Below are positions 46,757 to 56,953 of a DNA stretch of 64,000 bases, piece by piece (the first letter of the stretch is position 1; each line of letters opens with the position of its first letter). Under the pieces are notes generated by a model. It was not told where the DNA came from and searched no databases. It saw only the letters and a program-made list of their open reading frames with translations. A program made the position numbers and the translations under genes. The DNA comes from Curtobacterium sp. S6 (GTDB taxonomy: Bacteria; Actinomycetota; Actinomycetes; Actinomycetales; Micrococcaceae): assembly GCF_000710345.2 (NCBI RefSeq), contig NZ_JHEL01000015.1, positions 930,001 to 994,000 on the forward strand, written 5' to 3'.

Positions 46757-47413
46757 TTAGGCTCCCTTCACAGCGGTGCGAACCAGAACCACGCCGTTCT
46801 TGGGGCCGGGAATGGCACCCTTGATCAGCAGAACGTTGTTCTCGGTGTCGACACCCTGAATCGTGAGGTTCTGGGTGGTGTGACGGTTGTTGCCCATACG
46901 TCCCGCCATGCGCATTCCCTTGAACACGCGGGCGGGGTAAGAGGCGCCGCCGATGGAACCCGGCTTGCGGTGGTTTTTGTGCGCACCGTGCGAGGCGCTC
47001 ACGCCCTTGAAGCCGTGACGCTTCATCACACCGGCAAAGCCCTTGCCCTTGGTCTTACCCACGACGTCGACGCGCTGGCCAACCTCGAAGATATCGACGG
47101 ACAGTTCCTGTCCGAGGGAGTACTCAGCGGAGTCGGCAGTGCGGATCTCGACGAGGTGACGACGCGGGGTGGTCCCGGCCTTCTCGAAGTGTCCGGCCAA
47201 CGGCTTGGTGACCTTGCGGGGGTCGATCGCACCGTAGCCGATCTGGACAGCGTTGTAGCCGTCGGACTCTTGGCCGCGCAGCTGGGTGACGACGTTGGAA
47301 TCGGCCTTGACGACGGTGACCGGCACAAATTTGCCGTTCTCGTCCCAGACCTGGGTCATGCCAAGCTTGGTGCCCAGCAGGCCCTTCACCTGGCGCTCGA
47401 ATTTGGTAGTCAT
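46757..47413 (-). CDS. rplC: 50S ribosomal protein L3
   Basis: A 218-residue protein with [60 protein letters not shown] and [13 protein letters not shown]. It reaches the peptidyl transferase centre and starts 50S assembly. It lies 16 bases after rpsJ. Confidence 0.98.
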   Translation of the reverse strand: MTTKFERQVKGLLGTKLGMTQVWDENGKFVPVTVVKADSNVVTQLRGQESDGYNAVQIGYGAIDPRKVTKPLAGHFEKAGTTPRRHLVEIRTADSAEYSLGQELSVDIFEVGQRVDVVGKTKGKGFAGVMKRHGFKGVSASHGAHKNHRKPGSIGGASYPARVFKGMRMAGRMGNNRHTTQNLTIQGVDTENNVLLIKGAIPGPKNGVVLVRTAVKGA

Positions 47414-47429
47414 TGGGATGAGATCCTCT

Positions 47430-47738
47430 TTACAGCTTGATTTCGATGTTCACGTCTGCCGGCAGGTCCAGGCGCATGAGCGAGTCAACTGCCTTGGGCG
47501 TGGGGTCGACGATGTCGATCAGCCGCTTGTGCGTACGCATCTCAAAGTGCTCGCGGCTGTCCTTGTACTTGTGCGGCGAGCGGATTACGCAGTACACGTT
47601 CTTCTCGGTGGGCAGCGGCACGGGGCCGACAACCGTCGCACCTGCGCGCGTCACCGTCTCAACAATCTTCCGGGCCGAAGAGTCGATGACCTCGTGGTCA
47701 TACGACTTCAGCCGGATGCGGATTTTCTGTCCCGCCAT
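47430..47738 (-). CDS. rpsJ: 30S ribosomal protein S10
   Basis: A 102-residue protein, [20 protein letters not shown], with [20 protein letters not shown] and [20 protein letters not shown]. It functions in the 30S head and, as NusE, in antitermination. It opens the S10 operon, with a leader of more than 300 bases from the proposed promoter. Confidence 0.98.
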   Translation of the reverse strand: MAGQKIRIRLKSYDHEVIDSSARKIVETVTRAGATVVGPVPLPTEKNVYCVIRSPHKYKDSREHFEMRTHKRLIDIVDPTPKAVDSLMRLDLPADVNIEIKL

Positions 47739-48199
47739 CTGTCGGACTCTCTTTCTTCAAGTACTTCCCTGTGTCGGAACCTCGTGGGTTCCTCTGTATG
47801 GCGTCTTCAGGCAGTCCTTCACATCTCAAGGCTTACGCGAAGTGATGTGAATTTCCGGCGCCGCCTCACACGAACTGAATCCGGCATTCCCGGGTTCCTC
47901 AATTCGTTGAAGCACCGACCCCCGTACTCGGGCGTGTCGCGCAATGCTCGCGCGATAATCCCTAGCTTCCGGACCGGGTCATTTTGGGCTTGCGCGGATC
48001 ACCCGTGCGACCAAGAAGGTCGGATGGGGCAATTCAACGCGGACAAGCGCTTGAACAACGTCCTCCATCTTGCCAGAGCTTGTCATGCCTTGGCAACCCA
48101 TAATTCACGAAGTGGTTAGCGACACACGCGGAAGGCGTGCGATTCCGGGCGGGGCGGCCCCAGCTTCCCAGGCCGAGGGCTCCCCGACACCGATGCCGC
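47739..48199. other. S10 operon promoter and long leader
   Basis: No gene is supported in these 461 bases. The proposed S10 promoter is at 48067-48096. The leader contains a hairpin next to rpsJ (47776-47781 with 47787-47792, GGAACC/GGTTCC, five-base loop) and several shorter inverted repeats, which could be a regulatory target. No clear terminator for the 209-residue protein gene was found. Confidence 0.6.
48067..48096 (-). promoter_or_regulatory. Candidate S10 operon promoter
   Basis: Minus-strand TTGCCA (plus 48091-48096) and CAAGAT (plus 48067-48072) are separated by 18 bases, a sigma-A-like arrangement about 330 bases upstream of rpsJ. It is the best pair seen in the region. Confidence 0.5.
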
Positions 48200-48829
48200 C
48201 TAGATCCAACCACCAAATCCGGGAACGTATCCCATCTTGTCGTCGCGGGAGGCGGTCGCGCCGCCCTCCCCCGCGGTCTCGACGGTCACCAGGACGTTGA
48301 ACGTGACGTTGCGGAAGGGTGGGTTCACGAAGTATCGCAGAGGCACATTGATCGCCTGGCCCGGCGAAATGGTGCCGCGATAGGTCACCCCGAAACGCGC
48401 CCCTTCCCTGGAACCGATCCGCGTGCGTTCCTCCTGGACACTCACCTGGGCCATCGGCGAGGTCACCTTGAACTGGTTGGCGCCCACCGGGGCATAGTCC
48501 GATCCATAGTCTCGCATGGTCACGGTCATGCGGCCGGACGGGTCCGTCACGGGTGCCGTTCCTTCGTTCCTCAGCACGACCGAAGGTGGCAGGGAAGCAA
48601 GGGTCCGGACGTTGTTGCCCGTCGCGAATCGGTAGACCGGAACCGTCCGTTCCGGGTCGAAGGTGCCAAAATTCACGGGCGGATCCGACAGCAGCATCCG
48701 GAGGCCCGCCCCGGTCGAACTTGCGGCATGGGCCGGGACGAGGCTCGTCGCGGCGATCGCCGGGGCGCTCCACATGATGGCTCCGACGAATCGCCGACGC
48801 GGCGTGGCAAGGGTATCTGAATCAGTCAT
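48200..48829 (-). CDS. Secreted protein of unknown function linked to cholesterol oxidase
   Basis: A 209-residue protein. PRRRFVGAIMWSAPAIAATSLVPAHAAS at the start, with an arginine cluster and AxA cleavage site, looks like a Tat-type or Sec signal peptide (about residues 1-36). The mature part is predicted mostly beta strand, with two stretches resembling an Ig-like sandwich (VVLRNEGTAPVTDPSG, VPLRYFVNPPFRNVTFNVLV). It has no cysteine or recognised catalytic motif. It starts 12 bases after the cholesterol oxidase stop, so the two are one operon. I do not recognise the family. Confidence 0.75.
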   Translation of the reverse strand: MTDSDTLATPRRRFVGAIMWSAPAIAATSLVPAHAASSTGAGLRMLLSDPPVNFGTFDPERTVPVYRFATGNNVRTLASLPPSVVLRNEGTAPVTDPSGRMTVTMRDYGSDYAPVGANQFKVTSPMAQVSVQEERTRIGSREGARFGVTYRGTISPGQAINVPLRYFVNPPFRNVTFNVLVTVETAGEGGATASRDDKMGYVPGFGGWI

Positions 48830-48841
48830 TGACGAATGCTC

Positions 48842-50488
48842 CTAGAATCGACGGCCCGCGAGGAGCCTGTCCATATTTCTCTCGGCGAGGGCCGTGATGG
48901 TCACGAACGGGTTGACGCCGATCTTTCCGGGGATCAGCGAGCCGTCCATCACGAACAGGCCCGGAACGCCCTTGACCTCGCCCGAGAGGTCCGTCACCTC
49001 GCCGAGAACGGCACCACCGAGCGGATGATAGGAGAAGTAGTCCGCAAATTCCTGGTGCCTCTCGAAGACGTCGGACCGATAGCTGGTGTTCCTGCTGGCC
49101 CGGTTGATGCGGTCGAAGAATGCTCGTGCGGCGTCGACCCCCGGCTTGGCCTTGCCCCTATCCCAGTTCAAGCGCAGGGTGTTGGTCTGGGCGTCCCAGC
49201 TGAATTCTCCGTGGTTCGGATTATTCGTGATGGCCAGGTAGACCCCGGTATACAGCTCGATGCCAGTGGGGAACGGCGCGATCTCGGCGAAGACCGACTG
49301 CGGGGAGTCGTCCCAGTTGGTCACGCCCATGACCGGGATCGTCGATTGATGCGCGCCGGTCGGCGTGCCCCAGAGGCGCCGCGCGACCATCACGTTCCCG
49401 TTGGGGCCCCACCCGCCGCCGAGGCCAGGCGGCAGATGTTTGATCGTCCCCTGGTGCTGGGCCTTCGCGAGGAGCCGCGCCGTGCCGATCGATCCGGCCG
49501 CGAGGACCACGCGGTCATAGGTCGCGGTGCGCTCCTCGAGGAGGCTTCCCCAGAAGTCGATCCTCCGCAGGCTGAGGTCAAAGGCACCGTCGGGCCGCTG
49601 AGTCAGCCGCGTCACCTCGGTCATCGGCATGAGGTTGACGCGCCCGGTCGCCAACGCCTCCCGAAGGATCGATTTGGGCAGGGAATTCTTGCCATAGTTG
49701 TTGCCGAACATCACCTCCGCCGCCAGGGCCGACCGAGGCACCTGCCCGAAGGTTTCCCGGCGCAGATAGTCGAAGTCGTACACGTTCGGAACCATGCGGT
49801 GCCCGTAGCCGGCCCGCTTGGCCTGCTGCGCGCTGACTCGCGCGAACTGGTACCACGGGGAATTCAGCACGATATCCGCGGGCGGGTCGGTCACGATCAG
49901 GTTCCGCCGCGCCCTCGGGAAGTACGTCGAGTACATTTCTTCGGCGTCGACCTGCGGAAGGACCTTCTCGAAGAAAGAGCGCACTGGCGTCACGGCCATG
50001 CCGCCGTTGACCAGGGACCCGCCGCCGACGCCGCGCCCCACGTACACCTTCATCTCGGCGAAGGTTTCGACGTCCAGCACGCCGGCGCCGGGCTTGATGG
50101 GGCGGTTCACGATATCCATGCCACCCAGGTAGCTGAACGGCATGTCGGTTCGGCGTTTAAACCACATCGAGCGTTCGTTGGGCGACCGCATGGAAGTGAA
50201 GACAGCGCCCTTGCCGGACGCCATGGCCTCCCAGTCCGCCCCCATTTCGATGAGATCGACCCGACGCCCCGCCTGGGCGAGGCTCCGGGCCGCCACGGCT
50301 CCCCCGTATCCAGAGCCGATGATGGCGATTCGGGGGCCGGTGCGCACCTCGGCCGGGGTGGCCAGTGCGGGCTCCGCCGCGGCCCCGAGCGCAACTCCGG
50401 CGCCGGCGGCCACGGTGGTGGTGACGAATGTTCGACGAGAAAGTGACGGAGACAATTCGACTGCTTTCCTCATGAATTGTTCGGCCAC
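48842..50488 (-). CDS. choA: Secreted GMC-family cholesterol oxidase
   Basis: A 548-residue flavoenzyme. A twin-arginine signal SRRTFVTTTVAAGAGVALG precedes cleavage near residue 43. FAD-binding GSGYGGAVAARSL is at 58-70 and YVGRGVGGGSLVNGG at about 149-163. The catalytic glutamate, histidine and asparagine of Streptomyces-type cholesterol oxidase align with Glu402 (VFAEIAP), His488 (SYHPLGG) and Asn526 (GVNPFVT). It oxidises cholesterol to cholest-4-en-3-one with hydrogen peroxide release. The usual cysteine after HPLGG is alanine here. Start GTG 50488 or ATG 50473 are both possible. It lies between tuf and rpsJ. Confidence 0.88.
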   Translation of the reverse strand: MAEQFMRKAVELSPSLSRRTFVTTTVAAGAGVALGAAAEPALATPAEVRTGPRIAIIGSGYGGAVAARSLAQAGRRVDLIEMGADWEAMASGKGAVFTSMRSPNERSMWFKRRTDMPFSYLGGMDIVNRPIKPGAGVLDVETFAEMKVYVGRGVGGGSLVNGGMAVTPVRSFFEKVLPQVDAEEMYSTYFPRARRNLIVTDPPADIVLNSPWYQFARVSAQQAKRAGYGHRMVPNVYDFDYLRRETFGQVPRSALAAEVMFGNNYGKNSLPKSILREALATGRVNLMPMTEVTRLTQRPDGAFDLSLRRIDFWGSLLEERTATYDRVVLAAGSIGTARLLAKAQHQGTIKHLPPGLGGGWGPNGNVMVARRLWGTPTGAHQSTIPVMGVTNWDDSPQSVFAEIAPFPTGIELYTGVYLAITNNPNHGEFSWDAQTNTLRLNWDRGKAKPGVDAARAFFDRINRASRNTSYRSDVFERHQEFADYFSYHPLGGAVLGEVTDLSGEVKGVPGLFVMDGSLIPGKIGVNPFVTITALAERNMDRLLAGRRF

Positions 50489-50606
50489 GGCTCCGAGAGA
50501 GCCGAGCTTTCACGGAAGAATGGGTTATTCAACTTTTAATCAGATGGACACCAAGATACTCCCGACCGCATCGCACCGCCACCAATCCGGCGTCGAGGGC
50601 ACGCAA

Positions 50607-50633
50607 AAGGGCCCCGGCATAGCCGGGGCCCTT
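50607..50633 (-). terminator. Terminator after tuf
   Basis: A 12-bp perfect stem, AAGGGCCCCGGC (50607-50618) with GCCGGGGCCCTT (50622-50633), and a U-rich CCUUUUGCG in the minus direction. It lies 56 bases past the tuf stop and isolates choA from the str operon. Confidence 0.92.
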
Positions 50634-50689
50634 GAGGTCCGAATTTCAGGAACGACTAGTCATTCCCGGTTCGGCATCATCACCGAAGA

Positions 50690-51880
50690 CTACTTGGTGA
50701 TCTTGGTAACGCGACCCGAACCAACGGTGCGGCCACCCTCGCGGATAGCGAAGCCGAGGCCCTCTTCCATAGCGATGGGCTGGATCAGCTCAACGCTCAT
50801 CTCGGTGTTGTCGCCGGGCATAACCATCTCGGTGCCCTCGGGCAGCGTGATGACACCGGTGACGTCCGTGGTGCGGAAGTAGAACTGCGGACGGTAGTTC
50901 GAGTAGAACGGGTTGTGACGGCCACCCTCGTCCTTCGAGAGGATGTAGACGTTCGCCTCGAAGTTGGTGTGCGGGGTGATCGAGCCGGGGGCTGCGACAA
51001 CCTGGCCACGCTCGACATCGTCGCGCTTGAGGCCACGAAGGAGCAGACCACAGTTCTCGCCGGCCCATGCCTCGTCGAGCTGCTTGTGGAACATCTCGAT
51101 ACCGGTCACGGTGGTCTTCTGAAGGTCGCGGATACCGATGATCTCGACATCCGAGTTGAGCTTCAGGGTACCGCGCTCTGCACGGCCGGTCACGACGGTG
51201 CCGCGGCCGGTAATCGTGAAGACGTCCTCGATCGGCATGAGGAAGGGCTTGTCCTTGTCGCGGACCGGGTCCGGAATGAACTCGTCCACGGCCTCCATGA
51301 GGTCCTCAACCGACTTGACCCACTTCTCGTCGCCCTCGAGGGCCTTGAGAGCGGACACGCGGATGACGGGAGCGTTGTCGCCGTCGAACTCCTGCGAGGA
51401 CAGCAGTTCGCGGACCTCCATCTCGACGAGATCCAGGAGCTCCTCGTCCTCAACCATGTCGGACTTGTTCAAGGCGACGAGGAGGGAGGGGACGCCGACC
51501 TGACGGGCGAGCAGAACGTGCTCGCGAGTCTGGGCCATGGGGCCGTCGGTAGCGGCGACCACGAGGATTGCGCCGTCCATCTGGGCAGCACCGGTGATCA
51601 TGTTCTTGACGTAGTCAGCGTGACCGGGGGCGTCAACGTGTGCGTAGTGACGCTTGTCGGTCTGGTACTCGATGTGAGCGATGTTGATGGTAATGCCGCG
51701 CTGCCGCTCCTCGGGAGCGGAGTCGATCATACCGAAGTCCTGCTTCTCGTTCAGGTCCGGGAACTTGGTCGCCAGAACCTGAGAGATGGCCGCCGTCAGC
51801 GTGGTCTTACCGTGGTCAACGTGACCGATGGTACCGATGTTGACGTGCGGCTTGGAGCGCTCGAACTTTGCCTTAGCCAC
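50690..51880 (-). CDS. tuf: Elongation factor Tu
   Basis: A 396-residue GTPase: GHVDHGKTT (19-27), [22 protein letters not shown] and [15 protein letters not shown]. It delivers aminoacyl-tRNA to the ribosome. GTG start at 51878-51880 follows a strong AGGAGG (plus 51887-51892). It is the last gene of the str operon, 181 bases after fusA, with a large inverted repeat in its leader. Confidence 0.99.
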   Translation of the reverse strand: MAKAKFERSKPHVNIGTIGHVDHGKTTLTAAISQVLATKFPDLNEKQDFGMIDSAPEERQRGITINIAHIEYQTDKRHYAHVDAPGHADYVKNMITGAAQMDGAILVVAATDGPMAQTREHVLLARQVGVPSLLVALNKSDMVEDEELLDLVEMEVRELLSSQEFDGDNAPVIRVSALKALEGDEKWVKSVEDLMEAVDEFIPDPVRDKDKPFLMPIEDVFTITGRGTVVTGRAERGTLKLNSDVEIIGIRDLQKTTVTGIEMFHKQLDEAWAGENCGLLLRGLKRDDVERGQVVAAPGSITPHTNFEANVYILSKDEGGRHNPFYSNYRPQFYFRTTDVTGVITLPEGTEMVMPGDNTEMSVELIQPIAMEEGLGFAIREGGRTVGSGRVTKITK

Positions 51881-51904
51881 TATGTTCCTCCTAGAACGTT
51901 TGAT

Positions 51905-52005
51905 GGAAGCTTGCGCTGGCTTTCTGCGCAGTCCGTGGTTGAAGACGGATTCCTGATCAACAATAACGGAAAAGACTTCCCGTATGAAAACCAGCGCAAG
52001 CTTCC
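51905..52005. repeat. 15-bp inverted repeat in the fusA-tuf spacer
   Basis: GGAAGCTTGCGCTGG (51905-51919) is exactly complementary to CCAGCGCAAGCTTCC (51991-52005); allowing one mismatch the arms reach 20 bases. The loop is 71 bases. The right-hand arm in plus coordinates comes first in the transcript, and the other arm ends about 12 bases before the Shine-Dalgarno of tuf. Confidence 0.85.
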
Positions 52006-52061
52006 GAGGCTGTATTTGATGGATTAGGTCAGCGGCCCAGAAGAGCCGCCGTGCTGCAGAA

Positions 52062-54176
52062 TTATTCTCCGCGGCTCTTCTGGATGATTTCCTCGGCGAC
52101 GGCCTTCGGAACCTCTGAGTAGCTATCGAAGGTCATCGAGTACACCGCGCGGCCCTGCGTCTTGGAACGCAGGTCGCCGATGTAGCCGAACATTTCGGAC
52201 AGCGGAACCAGAGCCGAGACCAGCTTGACGCCGGCGACATCTTCCATGGACTGGATGTGGCCACGGCGCGAATTCAGGTCGCCGATGACGTCACCCATGT
52301 ACTCCTCCGGAGTACGGACCTCGACGGCCATCAGCGGCTCGAGCAGTACCGGGTTGGCGCGACGAGCGCCTTCCTTGAATACCATCGAACCGGCGATCTT
52401 GAAGGCCATCTCGGAGGAGTCGACGTCGTGGTAGGCGCCGTCCACCAGGGTGGCCTTCACACCAACCACGGGGTATCCCGCGAGAATGCCGAGCTGCATC
52501 GCATCCTGGATGCCGGCATCCACCGACGGAATGTATTCACGGGGCACGCGGCCACCGGTGATCTTATCCTCGAACTCGTAGAGCTCTTCGGAGTCGAGCG
52601 CGATCGGCTCGAAGTTCATCTGCACCTTAGCGAACTGACCGGAACCACCGGTCTGCTTCTTGTGGGTGTAGTCGACCTTCTCGACGGCCTTCTTGATCGT
52701 CTCGCGGTAAGCAACCTGCGGCTTGCCCACGTTCGCCTCCACGCGGAATTCGCGCTTCATGCGGTCCACGAGGACGTCCAGGTGAAGCTCGCCCATGCCG
52801 CCGATCTCGGTCTGGCCGGTCTCGTCGTTGAGGTTGACCGTGAAGGTCGGGTCCTCAGCGGAGAGCTTCTGGATAGCCGTCGAGAGCTTTTCCTGGTCGC
52901 TCTTGGTCTTCGGCTCGATGGCCACGAAGATCACGGGCTTGGGGAAGGTCATCGACTCGAGAACGATCGGGTTGGCCTGATCGCACAGGGTGTCGCCGGT
53001 CGTGGTCTCCTTGAGGCCGATCGCGGCGTAGATGTGACCCGCCTGGATCTCCTCGACCGGATTCTCCTTGTTGGAGTGCATCTGGAAGAGCTTGCCGATG
53101 CGCTCACGACGCTGCTTGGTCGAGTTGAGCACCTGCTGGCCGGAGCTGGCCACACCCGAGTAAACGCGGATGTAGGTCAGCTGACCGTAGAACGGGTGGG
53201 CCGCAACCTTGAACGCGAGAGCGGAGAACGGCTCGTCCTTGGCCGGACGACGGGTCAGCTCGACCTCTTCGTCCTTGGGATCGTGGCCGATCATCGGCGG
53301 CACGTTCAGCGGCGAGGGCAGGTAATCGATCACGGCGTCGAGCATGGGCTGCACACCGCGGTTCTTGAAGGCCGAGCCACAGAACACGGGGTACGCGGCG
53401 TTGTCGACGGTCAGCTGGCGGATGCCATCCTTGAGCTCGTCGATCGTCAGCTCTTCACCCTCGAGGTACTTCTCCATGAGCTCCTCGGAGGACTCGGCAA
53501 CCTGCTCGACGAGCTTGTTGCGGTACTCCTCGGCACGCTCCTGAAGGTCCGCGGGGATTTCCTGGGTCTCGTAGGACTGTCCGAGCGTGACGTCACCCTT
53601 GGCGTCGCCGTGCCAGACGTAGGCCTTCATCTCGAGCAGATCCACCACGCCGACGAAGTCGTTCTCTGCACCGATGGGCAGCTGCATCACGAGCGGGGTA
53701 GCACCGAGGCGCTTGATGATCGTGTCCACGGTGAAGTAGAAATCCGCGCCGAGCTTGTCCATCTTGTTGACGAAGCAGATGCGGGGGACCTCGTACTTGT
53801 CCGCCTGACGCCACACGGTTTCGGACTGCGGCTCAACGCCTTCCTTACCGTCGAAGACGGCAACGGCGCCGTCGAGCACGCGGAGCGAACGCTCCACCTC
53901 GACGGTGAAGTCGACGTGACCCGGGGTGTCGATGATGTTGATCTGGTTGTTCTTCCAGAAGCACGTGGTCGCCGCGGACGTGATGGTGATGCCGCGTTCC
54001 TGTTCCTGGGCCATCCAGTCCATCGTGGATGCACCGTCGTGGGTCTCACCGATCTTGTGGTTGATACCGGTGTAGTACAGGATGCGTTCGGTAGTGGTGG
54101 TCTTGCCGGCATCGATGTGGGCCATGATGCCGATATTGCGGACCTTGTTCAGGTCGGTAAGCACGTCAAGTGCCAC
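52062..54176 (-). CDS. fusA: Elongation factor G
   Basis: A 704-residue translocase GTPase: [53 protein letters not shown], then domains II-V with [15 protein letters not shown] and ending near [19 protein letters not shown]. It moves tRNA and mRNA after peptide bond formation. Start GTG 54174-54176 follows AAAGGGAC. It lies 66 bases after rpsG. Confidence 0.99.
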   Translation of the reverse strand: MALDVLTDLNKVRNIGIMAHIDAGKTTTTERILYYTGINHKIGETHDGASTMDWMAQEQERGITITSAATTCFWKNNQINIIDTPGHVDFTVEVERSLRVLDGAVAVFDGKEGVEPQSETVWRQADKYEVPRICFVNKMDKLGADFYFTVDTIIKRLGATPLVMQLPIGAENDFVGVVDLLEMKAYVWHGDAKGDVTLGQSYETQEIPADLQERAEEYRNKLVEQVAESSEELMEKYLEGEELTIDELKDGIRQLTVDNAAYPVFCGSAFKNRGVQPMLDAVIDYLPSPLNVPPMIGHDPKDEEVELTRRPAKDEPFSALAFKVAAHPFYGQLTYIRVYSGVASSGQQVLNSTKQRRERIGKLFQMHSNKENPVEEIQAGHIYAAIGLKETTTGDTLCDQANPIVLESMTFPKPVIFVAIEPKTKSDQEKLSTAIQKLSAEDPTFTVNLNDETGQTEIGGMGELHLDVLVDRMKREFRVEANVGKPQVAYRETIKKAVEKVDYTHKKQTGGSGQFAKVQMNFEPIALDSEELYEFEDKITGGRVPREYIPSVDAGIQDAMQLGILAGYPVVGVKATLVDGAYHDVDSSEMAFKIAGSMVFKEGARRANPVLLEPLMAVEVRTPEEYMGDVIGDLNSRRGHIQSMEDVAGVKLVSALVPLSEMFGYIGDLRSKTQGRAVYSMTFDSYSEVPKAVAEEIIQKSRGE

Positions 54177-54242
54177 GATGTGTCCCTTTCAGGTGGATCA
54201 GCCGGAAGGCCCGCCCGAATCGAGCGGGCCAACAGGATGAAA

Positions 54243-54713
54243 TTACCAGCGATAGTGTGCGAAGGCCTTGTTGGACTCGGCCATCTTGTGGGTATCTTCG
54301 CGACGCTTCACAGCGGCACCGAGACCATTGGAGGCATCCATGATCTCGTTCATCAGGCGCTCGGTCATGGTCTTCTCGCGGCGAAGCTTGGAGAAGCCCA
54401 CGAGCCAACGCAGGGCCAGGGCGGTCGAACGGCCCGAACGGACCTCGACCGGAACCTGGTAGGTTGCGCCGCCGACGCGGCGGGAACGGACCTCGAGGGA
54501 AGGCTTGATGTTGTCCATCGCCTTCTTGAGGGTGGTGACTGCGTCGGAACCGGTCTTCTGAGCCACGCCTTCGAGGGCACCGTAGACGATGCGCTCGGCG
54601 GTGGACTTCTTGCCGTCCTGCAGGACCTTGTTGATCAGCTGCGTCACGAGCGGGGATCCGTAGACGGGATCGACGACGAGCGGACGCTTGGGGGCGGGAC
54701 CCTTACGAGGCAT
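54243..54713 (-). CDS. rpsG: 30S ribosomal protein S7
   Basis: A 156-residue protein, [20 protein letters not shown], with [39 protein letters not shown] and AFAHYRW at the end. It nucleates the 30S head. Its ATG overlaps the rpsL stop by one base (TAATG). Confidence 0.98.
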   Translation of the reverse strand: MPRKGPAPKRPLVVDPVYGSPLVTQLINKVLQDGKKSTAERIVYGALEGVAQKTGSDAVTTLKKAMDNIKPSLEVRSRRVGGATYQVPVEVRSGRSTALALRWLVGFSKLRREKTMTERLMNEIMDASNGLGAAVKRREDTHKMAESNKAFAHYRW

Positions 54714-55087
54714 TACTTCTTCTCCTTCTTGACGCCGTAGCGCGAACGAGCCTGGCCGCGGTTCTTGACACCCTGGGTGTCCAGCGCGCCACGGACGATG
54801 CGGTAGCGAACACCGGGGAGGTCCTTCACACGACCGCCGCGAACGAGCACGATCGAGTGCTCCTGGAGGTTGTGACCCTCGCCCGGGATGTATGCCGTGA
54901 CCTCGATGCCGCCGTTGAGCTTGACGCGAGCGACCTTACGCAGAGCGGAGTTCGGCTTCTTGGGGGTGGTGGTGTACACGCGGGTGCAAACGCCGCGCTT
55001 CATGGGGCTGCCCTTAAGCGCGGGCGCCTTGGTCTTGACGACCTTGGGAGTCCGGCCCTTGCGGACCAGCTGCTGAATTGTAGGCAA
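54713..55087 (-). CDS. rpsL: 30S ribosomal protein S12
   Basis: A 124-residue protein, [20 protein letters not shown], with [20 protein letters not shown] and [20 protein letters not shown]. The streptomycin-determining lysines appear wild type: Lys in [10 protein letters not shown] and Lys in [10 protein letters not shown]. It controls decoding accuracy and opens the str operon. Confidence 0.98.
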   Translation of the reverse strand: MPTIQQLVRKGRTPKVVKTKAPALKGSPMKRGVCTRVYTTTPKKPNSALRKVARVKLNGGIEVTAYIPGEGHNLQEHSIVLVRGGRVKDLPGVRYRIVRGALDTQGVKNRGQARSRYGVKKEKK

Positions 55088-55469
55088 TTTCGAGTTCTCC
55101 GTTTGATCTTGGCGGCCCTCGCGGGTCGCCTTGAAATGTATGCCTCGTGCGGTGTGAGCCGCGCTGAGGGCACTGATAACCGGTCTAGCGTTATCGGTAA
55201 ATGGGCATAGTTAACTGATGGCATTTTGGCACAAAAATAAAAAAGAGTGCCAGAGGACCGTATCCATACCTGCCATTGATTCTGAAGCCCATCCCGGTCG
55301 CGTACCGCGGTGATTCCGCCGACCACGCTGTTCGGAGAGAATACCGTCAACGTCCTGGTCGGAGCTACCTCGCACAGCACACTCGCACTGAGACTGAGTA
55401 CTTCGGCATCAACACTACCCCAGATCCCCCGACTTGGCGAACGCATGTGGCGCACACAACGCCGGTGGT
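55088..55469. other. str operon leader and promoter region
   Basis: No gene is supported in these 382 bases. An AT-rich segment at 55227-55252 (TGGCAC, 14 A/T-rich bases, GTGCCA) looks like an UP element or small hairpin next to a possible -35 TTGTGC (minus strand). A dyad GATAAC...GTTATC lies at 55175-55195 in the presumed leader. I saw no terminator for the upstream pca operon, whose last gene ends at 55470. Confidence 0.55.
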
Positions 55470-56255
55470 TCAGGGCTGAACGCTGAGGCCAACGCCTGAT
55501 CGATACGCGTGTCCGATCCGCCGAGCGGTTTCCTCCAGGCGCGGAACGATGTGCTCGACCATCGTGTCCGCGCGGGCGTTCTCCGTGCCGACGCGCATGG
55601 ACACGTTGATCGCCGCGATGTGGGCGCCGCGGGCGTCCTTGACCGGCGCGGCGACGGATCGAAGCCCCATCTCGAGCTCCTGATCGACCATCTCCCAGCC
55701 CCGCTCCCGCGCGCGTCGGATGCGGGTGCGCAGATCCTGCACGTCGGTGATGGTCCGATCCGTGATGCTCTCCGGCCGCTGCCGAGCCAGGTATTCCTCG
55801 AGGCGGTCCTCGGATAGTCCGCTCAGCAGGACGCGACCCATGGACGTCGCGTGGGCCGGAAAGCTCGTCCCGACGCTGATCGCCACGTGCATGATGCGAC
55901 GCGCGTGGACACGGGCCACGTAGATGATGTCGTCGCCCTCCAGGACCGACATCGAGGTCGACTCCCCGATCCTGCCCGAGAGCTCCCGGAGATGCGGGTA
56001 CGCCAGGTCGGGCAGGGAGAGGCTCGACAGGTAGGAGTAGCCGATGCCCAACACGGTCGGGCTCAATCGGAATTCCTTGTCGACCTGGTGAACATAGCCG
56101 AGGTCGACCAGGGTGTGCAGGAACCTCCGGGCGGTGGCCCGCGTGAGGTCCGTCCGTTGGGCCACCTCGGACAGCGACATGCTCGCGTGGTCGGCGTCGA
56201 AGGCCCGCAGGACCGAGATCCCACGGGCCAGCGACTGCACGAAGGCGTCGCTCAT
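55470..56255 (-). CDS. pcaR: IclR-family pca regulator (PcaR/PcaU/PobR type)
   Basis: A 261-residue protein. The N-terminal winged helix-turn-helix has SLARGISVLRAFDADHASMS and LTRATARRFLHTLVDLGYV. The C-terminal IclR effector domain has HVAISVGTSFPAHATSMGRV, LLSG and AAINVSMRVG. This subfamily responds to protocatechuate, beta-ketoadipate or 4-hydroxybenzoate. ATG 56253-56255 overlaps the pcaJ stop; the longer open frame upstream is arginine-rich noise. It is the last gene of the pca operon, so its level should follow pathway expression. The exact effector is not determined. Confidence 0.88.
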   Translation of the reverse strand: MSDAFVQSLARGISVLRAFDADHASMSLSEVAQRTDLTRATARRFLHTLVDLGYVHQVDKEFRLSPTVLGIGYSYLSSLSLPDLAYPHLRELSGRIGESTSMSVLEGDDIIYVARVHARRIMHVAISVGTSFPAHATSMGRVLLSGLSEDRLEEYLARQRPESITDRTITDVQDLRTRIRRARERGWEMVDQELEMGLRSVAAPVKDARGAHIAAINVSMRVGTENARADTMVEHIVPRLEETARRIGHAYRSGVGLSVQP

Positions 56256-56953
56256 CGGGTCGAGGCCTCTTCCGAGGCCCCACCGAGCGGGCCCAGCAGT
56301 TCGACGTCGAGCTCTTCGGCGAGTTCCGCCGCGGTCACGCCGAAGGTCTCGCGCACGTGCACGCCGTCGGCGGCGATGTCGAAAACGGCCGCTTCCGTGT
56401 AGACCCGTGAGACGCACCCCACGCCGGTCCGGGGAAAGGTGCACTCCGGGACGAATTTGGCCGAACCGTCCTTGGATCGAAGGTTCATCATGACGAACGT
56501 CTGCTTGGCGCCGATCGCCAGGTCCATGGCCCCTCCGACCGCGGGAATCGCCCCGGGTTCCCCGGTGGACCAGTTGGCGAGGTCGCCGTTGGCCGCGACC
56601 TGGAAGGCACCCAGGACGCAGATATCCAAGTGACCGCCGCGCATCATGGCGAACGAATCCGCGTGATGGAAATACGAGGTCCCCGGGGTCTCCAGGACCG
56701 GGATCTTGCCCGCGTTGATCAGGTCGGGGTCGATATCCTCCCCGTGGGCCTCGGGCCCCATGCCCAACATGCCGTTTTCGGTGTGCAGGGTCACGCCTTG
56801 GTCGACGTCGAGGTAGTCGGCGACCTTAGTCGGCTGGCCGATCCCCAGGTTCACGAAGGCCCCCGTGGGGATGTCGCGGGCCACCGTCTGGGCCATGTCT
56901 TCGCGGGTCAGGGCCGACTCGCGCGTCTGAGGGGTCTCTGTCACCGTGCTCAT
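56252..56953 (-). CDS. pcaJ: 3-oxoadipate CoA-transferase subunit B
   Basis: A 233-residue class I CoA-transferase beta subunit. The catalytic glutamate is in LHTENGMLGMGP (Glu59); VNLGIGQPT and MDLAIGAKQTFVMM are also family motifs. With PcaI it moves CoA from succinyl-CoA to 3-oxoadipate. Its start overlaps the pcaI stop (ATGA) and its stop overlaps pcaR, indicating tight coupling. Confidence 0.94.
   Translation of the reverse strand: MSTVTETPQTRESALTREDMAQTVARDIPTGAFVNLGIGQPTKVADYLDVDQGVTLHTENGMLGMGPEAHGEDIDPDLINAGKIPVLETPGTSYFHHADSFAMMRGGHLDICVLGAFQVAANGDLANWSTGEPGAIPAVGGAMDLAIGAKQTFVMMNLRSKDGSAKFVPECTFPRTGVGCVSRVYTEAAVFDIAADGVHVRETFGVTAAELAEELDVELLGPLGGASEEASTR

Noticed and set aside
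52257-54740. An 827-codon plus-strand open frame
   Set aside because: It is antisense to fusA and rpsG, whose identity is certain. Long antisense frames are expected with strong third-position GC bias.
56256-56444. A 63-residue extension of the IclR regulator
   Set aside because: It lies within pcaJ and is arginine-rich noise; the ATG overlapping the pcaJ stop is the natural start.
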